Part shown: piece by piece, positions 13,304-16,228 of the stretch | How positions within the stretch are numbered: position 1 is the stretch's first letter | Layout of the letters: each line of letters opens with the position of its first letter | Source: an uncultured Solirubrobacterales bacterium | GTDB lineage: Bacteria; Actinomycetota; Thermoleophilia; Solirubrobacterales; Solirubrobacteraceae | Reading direction: 5' to 3' | Assembly: GCA_903953065.1 (NCBI GenBank) | Contig: CAJBIG010000073.1 | Span: 1-16,228, forward strand | DNA: 16,228 nucleotides | Position numbers and translations under genes: made by a program | Notes under the pieces: generated by a model | Told to the model about the DNA's origin: nothing | Databases searched by the model: none | Seen by the model: the letters and a program-made list of their open reading frames with translations, nothing else

Positions 13304-14893
13304 TCAGGCAGTTGCCAGGGACTGCGCGCGGATCAGGTCGGAGGCGTACTCGGCGATCATGATCGTCGGAGCGTTGGTGTTGCCGCCCGGAATCAGCGGC
13401 ATGATCGAAGCGTCAACGACCCGCAACCCTTCGATTCCGCGCACGCGCGTCTGCGGGTCAACAACCGCGCCTTCGTCGCTGCCCATCCTGCAGGTGCCGA
13501 CGGGGTGGTAGAGCGTCTCAACGCGGCGGCGCACGTCGGCCTCGATGTCGTCGTTGTCGGTCACCGGCGAGCCGGGCAGCAGCTCGGCGCCGCAGAGATC
13601 CTTCAGCGGCCCGGCCGAGGCGATGTCGCGGGCGATCTTCACGCCGGCGACCATCGACGCCATGTCCTCGGGCTCGACCAGCATGTTGGTGAGAATCCTT
13701 GGCGGCGCAGTTGGATCGGCGGAGCGCAGCTTCACGTGGCCGCGGCTCTTAGGCGAAACGAGAACCGGCGCGATCGTCAGCGCATGCCCGTCGTAGGTGG
13801 TGGCGCCGTGGTCGACGAAGTAGCCGGGGGCAAAGTGGAACTGAAGGTCGGGCGCGGGAAGGCCGGGGCGACTGCGGACGAACGCAAACGCTTCGGCGAC
13901 GCTCGACGAGAGTGGGCCGCTGCGGCGCAGCAGCCACTCCAGCATTGCCTTCGGCTTCTCGGCGTCGGCCAGCGAGCCGCCGCCGGGAAGATCCCAAGTG
14001 CATACGACCGACGGATGGTCGTGGAGGTTGGCGCCAACCCCGGGAAGATCGTGGCGCAGCTCAACTCCAACTTCCGCCAGATGATCGGCCGGGCCGATTC
14101 CCGACACCATCAGGATCTGCGGCGAGCCGATCGCTCCGGCGGCGAGAATCACTTCGCGCGAGGCGCCGATCGTCTTCTCGCGGCCGCGGCTGTCCTTATA
14201 GGTCACTCCTACTGCGCGCTTCCCTTCGAGCTCGATCCGCTGGACCGTCGCGCCGGTGATCACTTCAAGGTTGCTGCGGTCCTTCGCGGGCTTGAGGTAT
14301 GCGTCAGCCGTGCTCCAGCGGCGGCCGCCGCGCTGCGTCACCTGGACCGCGGCGACGCCGTCCTGCTCGGGCCCGTTGTAGTCGTCGACGTAGGGGATGC
14401 CGGTGGCCTCGGCGCTGGCGATGAAGTCGCGCGTCAGCGCGCGCGGCGAGCGGGCGTCCTCGACCCGCAGCGGGCCGCCAACGGCGTGATTCTCCGATAC
14501 CCCGCGCGAGTTGTCCTCCGAGCGCAGGAAGTATGGCTGCACGTCATTCCAGCCCCAGCCGGGGCAGCCTTCCGCTTCCCAAAGGTCATAGTCGAGCGGA
14601 CGGCCGCGGACGTAGAGCATCGCGTTCATCGCGCTTGAGCCGCCAAGCCCCTTGCCGCGGGGAATGAAGATCTCGCGGCCGTCGCAGCCGGGCTCGGGGT
14701 CGGTGGCGAAATCCCAGTCGCGTTTGCTGTGGAACTGCTCGGAGAAGGCAGCGGGAATGATCACGCTGGGGTGGCGGTTGGAACCGCCGGCCTCGAGCAG
14801 GACGACCTTGACGGAGGGATCTTCGGAGAGGCGGTTGGCCAGCACGCACCCGGCCGAACCGGCTCCGACGATCAGATAATCGGCATCGCTCAT
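13304..14893 (-). CDS. GMC-family oxidoreductase (choline dehydrogenase-like alcohol dehydrogenase)
   Basis: FAD-dependent oxidation of an alcohol. 529 residues from the chosen start. Seen: Rossmann GAGSAG at 10-15; GMC signature 1 around PRGKGLGGSSAMNAMLYVRG (79-98); signature 2 GAIGSPQILMVSGIGP (253-268); and the C-terminal catalytic YHPVGTCRMG with His463, plus NTNAPT with Asn507. The sequence belongs with BetA/AlkJ-type dehydrogenases; the alcohol cannot be read from it, and no betaine aldehyde dehydrogenase neighbour argues for choline. Three near-by starts exist (14935, 14899, 14893); 14893 is chosen because MSDADYLIVGAG is the usual beginning. TAGAGA ends seven bases before it, and GAGA could also serve as a weak ribosome site. 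It is separated from the acyl-CoA dehydrogenase operon by 77 bp containing the operator, so it is probably not in that transcript unless by read-through. Confidence 0.93.
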   Translation of the reverse strand: MSDADYLIVGAGSAGCVLANRLSEDPSVKVVLLEAGGSNRHPSVIIPAAFSEQFHSKRDWDFATDPEPGCDGREIFIPRGKGLGGSSAMNAMLYVRGRPLDYDLWEAEGCPGWGWNDVQPYFLRSEDNSRGVSENHAVGGPLRVEDARSPRALTRDFIASAEATGIPYVDDYNGPEQDGVAAVQVTQRGGRRWSTADAYLKPAKDRSNLEVITGATVQRIELEGKRAVGVTYKDSRGREKTIGASREVILAAGAIGSPQILMVSGIGPADHLAEVGVELRHDLPGVGANLHDHPSVVCTWDLPGGGSLADAEKPKAMLEWLLRRSGPLSSSVAEAFAFVRSRPGLPAPDLQFHFAPGYFVDHGATTYDGHALTIAPVLVSPKSRGHVKLRSADPTAPPRILTNMLVEPEDMASMVAGVKIARDIASAGPLKDLCGAELLPGSPVTDNDDIEADVRRRVETLYHPVGTCRMGSDEGAVVDPQTRVRGIEGLRVVDASIMPLIPGGNTNAPTIMIAEYASDLIRAQSLATA

Positions 14894-14900
14894 TCGCATA

Positions 14901-14906
14901 TCTCTA
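14901..14906 (-). promoter_or_regulatory. Candidate -10 element (TAGAGA) for the GMC oxidoreductase gene
   Basis: The minus strand reads TAGAGA, seven bases, then ATG at 14893. The final T of TAnnnT is missing, so the call is weaker. The GAGA inside it may be a ribosome site instead. Confidence 0.3.
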
Positions 14907-14936
14907 TCGCACCTTCCGACCCCGCGCCACCCCATC

Positions 14937-14948
14937 GCCGCGCGCGGC
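14937..14948. promoter_or_regulatory. 12-bp perfect palindrome next to the helicase -10 element
   Basis: GCCGCGCGCGGC reads the same on both strands and directly abuts TACGTT at 14949-14954, in the 67-bp gap between two divergent genes. It could be a repressor site, but GC-only palindromes arise easily in DNA of this composition. Confidence 0.25.
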
Positions 14949-14954
14949 TACGTT
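14949..14954 (+). promoter_or_regulatory. Candidate -10 element (TACGTT) for leaderless SNF2 gene
   Basis: TACGTT is followed by six bases and the GTG start at 14961. No Shine-Dalgarno sequence and no clear -35 are seen. Confidence 0.4.
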
Positions 14955-14960
14955 TGGCAG

Positions 14961-16228
14961 GTGGAACTGGCCGACGATCGAGCGAACGTGGAGCTTCGAA
15001 ACAGTGACGAGAACGGTGAGATCGTCGTTCTCGCGTTTCCCTACGACGCGCAGATCGTGGAGCTGGTCAGGGCGATTCCGCAGCGCCGATTCGATTGGGA
15101 CCGGCGCGAATGGTGGGCGCCAACCGACGACTGGGCGGCGCTCCATGTGGCCGACGTCCTCGCCCGCTTCCCTGAGCTGACGGCCAGCAAAGAGGTTGAT
15201 ACCTGGATCCGCGCCGTCGAGCGCCGCTGGATCGGGATGGTCAGCACGCGCCGCTACGACGGGCGCGGCTGGTGGGCGCTTACGACCCGCGCCGGAACGG
15301 TTCCGGCCGAGATGCTCGAAGGCTCGGTCGAAGCCGACGACGGAGCGACACTGGTTGAGCTGACGCAGGCCAACGCGGCGATCATGAGCGAGCAGCGCTC
15401 GGCGCGGCTCGACGCCGGTGCGGCGCGCTGCCTTACCGAGCTTGAAGTAGGGCGCCAGCCTCCCCCTGCACAGCTTGAGCTGATCAAACGGGTCGACGCC
15501 GATTATCTGCGCCTCAACGTGCTTTGGGATCTCGAGACGGGAATCGCTTTTGAGCGGATGCCGGCCTCGGCGGGAACGCGAACGGTGCCGATAGACCCGT
15601 GGCTGGTTGAACAGCTCGACGAGTTCATCGCGCTGCACGAGGTTGGCGTGACCGGGGAGGCCGCTCCGGTGCTGCGCCGCCTGCGCGAGGAGCACGCCGA
15701 GGCCGCGGCGGCCGTTAGGCAGTCGAAGGCGACCAGCGCCGAACCGATCGACGGGCTCGCCGAGAAACTCGGCGGCACGCTCGAGCCTTTCCAGTGGGCA
15801 GGAGTCCGTTACGCGCTCGAAGCGCGCCGCACGCTGATCGCAGACGAGCAGGGGCTCGGCAAGACGATCGAGGCGCTGGCAACGATTGAGGCCGATGACG
15901 CCTACCCAGCCGTGGTCGTCTGCCCAGCCTCGATCAAGCTGGTTTGGGCGCGCGAGGCGGAGCGTTGGCTGCCGCACCGTTCGTTCGCCGTCGTCGAAGG
16001 CCGCTCGGCGGTGCCGCCTCAGGCCGACATCACAATTCTCAACTATGAAATCGTCGCCGCCCACGGCGAGCAGCTGGCTAGGCGCCAGCCAAAGGCGCTG
16101 ATCATCGACGAGTCGCACTACTGCAAGAACCCGCGTGCCAAACGAACCCAGGCTGTGCGCCGGCTGGCGAGCGTGATCCCCGACGACGGCCTGCGCTTGG
16201 CATTGACCGGCACTCCTGTGCTCAACCA
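14961..16228 (+). CDS. SNF2-family DNA-dependent ATPase with HARP-like N-terminus (cut by window edge)
   Basis: 422 residues are present and the frame is open to the right edge. Seen: ATPase motif I DEQGLGKT (295-302, canonical DEMGLGKT), DESH at 383-386 (motif II), and LTGTP at 415-419 (motif III). FQWAGVRYAL just before motif I resembles the SNF2 Q-motif region. The N-terminus has FPYDAQIVELVRAIPQRRFD followed by WDRREWWAPTDDW (about 26-58), the Y-x-x-x-(I/L)-x-x-(I/L) and W-containing pattern of the HARP module of SMARCAL1-type annealing helicases. A second Trp-rich stretch RYDGRGWWAL follows at 98-107. Likely role: ATP-driven remodelling or re-annealing of DNA in repair or fork restart; inference. 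GTG at 14961 is the first in-frame start, the next ATG being 92 codons later. Divergent from the GMC gene. The C-terminal helicase half is not visible, so completeness is unknown. Confidence 0.9.
   Translation, partial: MELADDRANVELRNSDENGEIVVLAFPYDAQIVELVRAIPQRRFDWDRREWWAPTDDWAALHVADVLARFPELTASKEVDTWIRAVERRWIGMVSTRRYDGRGWWALTTRAGTVPAEMLEGSVEADDGATLVELTQANAAIMSEQRSARLDAGAARCLTELEVGRQPPPAQLELIKRVDADYLRLNVLWDLETGIAFERMPASAGTRTVPIDPWLVEQLDEFIALHEVGVTGEAAPVLRRLREEHAEAAAAVRQSKATSAEPIDGLAEKLGGTLEPFQWAGVRYALEARRTLIADEQGLGKTIEALATIEADDAYPAVVVCPASIKLVWAREAERWLPHRSFAVVEGRSAVPPQADITILNYEIVAAHGEQLARRQPKALIIDESHYCKNPRAKRTQAVRRLASVIPDDGLRLALTGTPVLN

Noticed and set aside
13505..14638. 377-codon open frame on the plus strand opposite the GMC oxidoreductase gene
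   Set aside because: It has His/Arg/Ala/Gly-rich low-quality composition, no motifs, and lies entirely antisense to a gene with all GMC signatures. Long antisense frames are expected in GC-rich DNA.
14904..16118. 404-codon open frame on the minus strand opposite the SNF2 gene
   Set aside because: Arg-rich with no recognisable domain; the opposite strand carries clear ATPase motifs.

Overview
This is a gene-dense, GC-rich bacterial chromosome segment with 13 protein genes I can support (two of them cut by the window edges), almost no non-coding DNA and no RNA genes, mobile elements or CRISPR. It suggests an actinobacterium, possibly of a Thermoleophilia/Solirubrobacterales-like lineage. The reasons are the GC-rich codon use, a MurB and a histidine phosphatase resembling mycobacterial proteins, several acyl-CoA dehydrogenases in one operon, large GT-C-type membrane proteins, and apparent leaderless transcription. 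The lineage is an inference from remembered family features, not from a database search.

Layout. (1) 1-2025, minus strand: a pentose-phosphate operon rpiB-gnd-zwf with one-base TAATG stop/start overlaps; zwf runs off the left edge. (2) 2104-5511: two large polytopic membrane proteins of GT-C glycosyltransferase type, convergent, with 3' ends overlapping by 87 bp. (3) 5603-5809: a 68-residue protein I do not recognise. (4) 5820-9216, minus strand: a histidine phosphatase, an S1-type sulfatase and murB in a row. (5) 9258-9845, plus strand: a PAP2-family phosphatase divergent from the histidine phosphatase. (6) 9849-13226, minus strand: three acyl-CoA dehydrogenase genes behind a palindromic operator. 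They are a catalytic subunit, a shorter partner lacking the catalytic Glu, and an ACAD11-like enzyme. (7) 13304-14893, minus strand: a choline-dehydrogenase-like GMC oxidoreductase. (8) 14961 to the right edge, plus strand: an SNF2-family ATPase with a HARP-like N-terminus, cut off after motif III.

How they work together. Genes 1-3 form the oxidative branch and isomerisation step of the pentose-phosphate pathway (NADPH/NADH and ribose-5-phosphate). The membrane proteins, MurB and perhaps the PAP2 protein point to cell-envelope and lipid-linked sugar work. The acyl-CoA dehydrogenases, possibly with the GMC alcohol dehydrogenase, suggest oxidation of an alcohol to an acid and then of its CoA ester (a branched, isoprenoid or steroid-like side chain is possible; the substrate cannot be read from sequence).

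The most notable signal is a split in gene-start architecture. Nine starts have a -10-like hexamer (eight of the form TAnnnT) ending 6-9 bases before the start codon, with no Shine-Dalgarno sequence needed, which is what leaderless transcripts look like. The genes inside the two overlapping operons, and the first acyl-CoA dehydrogenase gene, instead have clear Shine-Dalgarno sequences or start/stop overlap. I found no strong evidence for a wholly new multi-gene system; most of the window is ordinary housekeeping and lipid metabolism.
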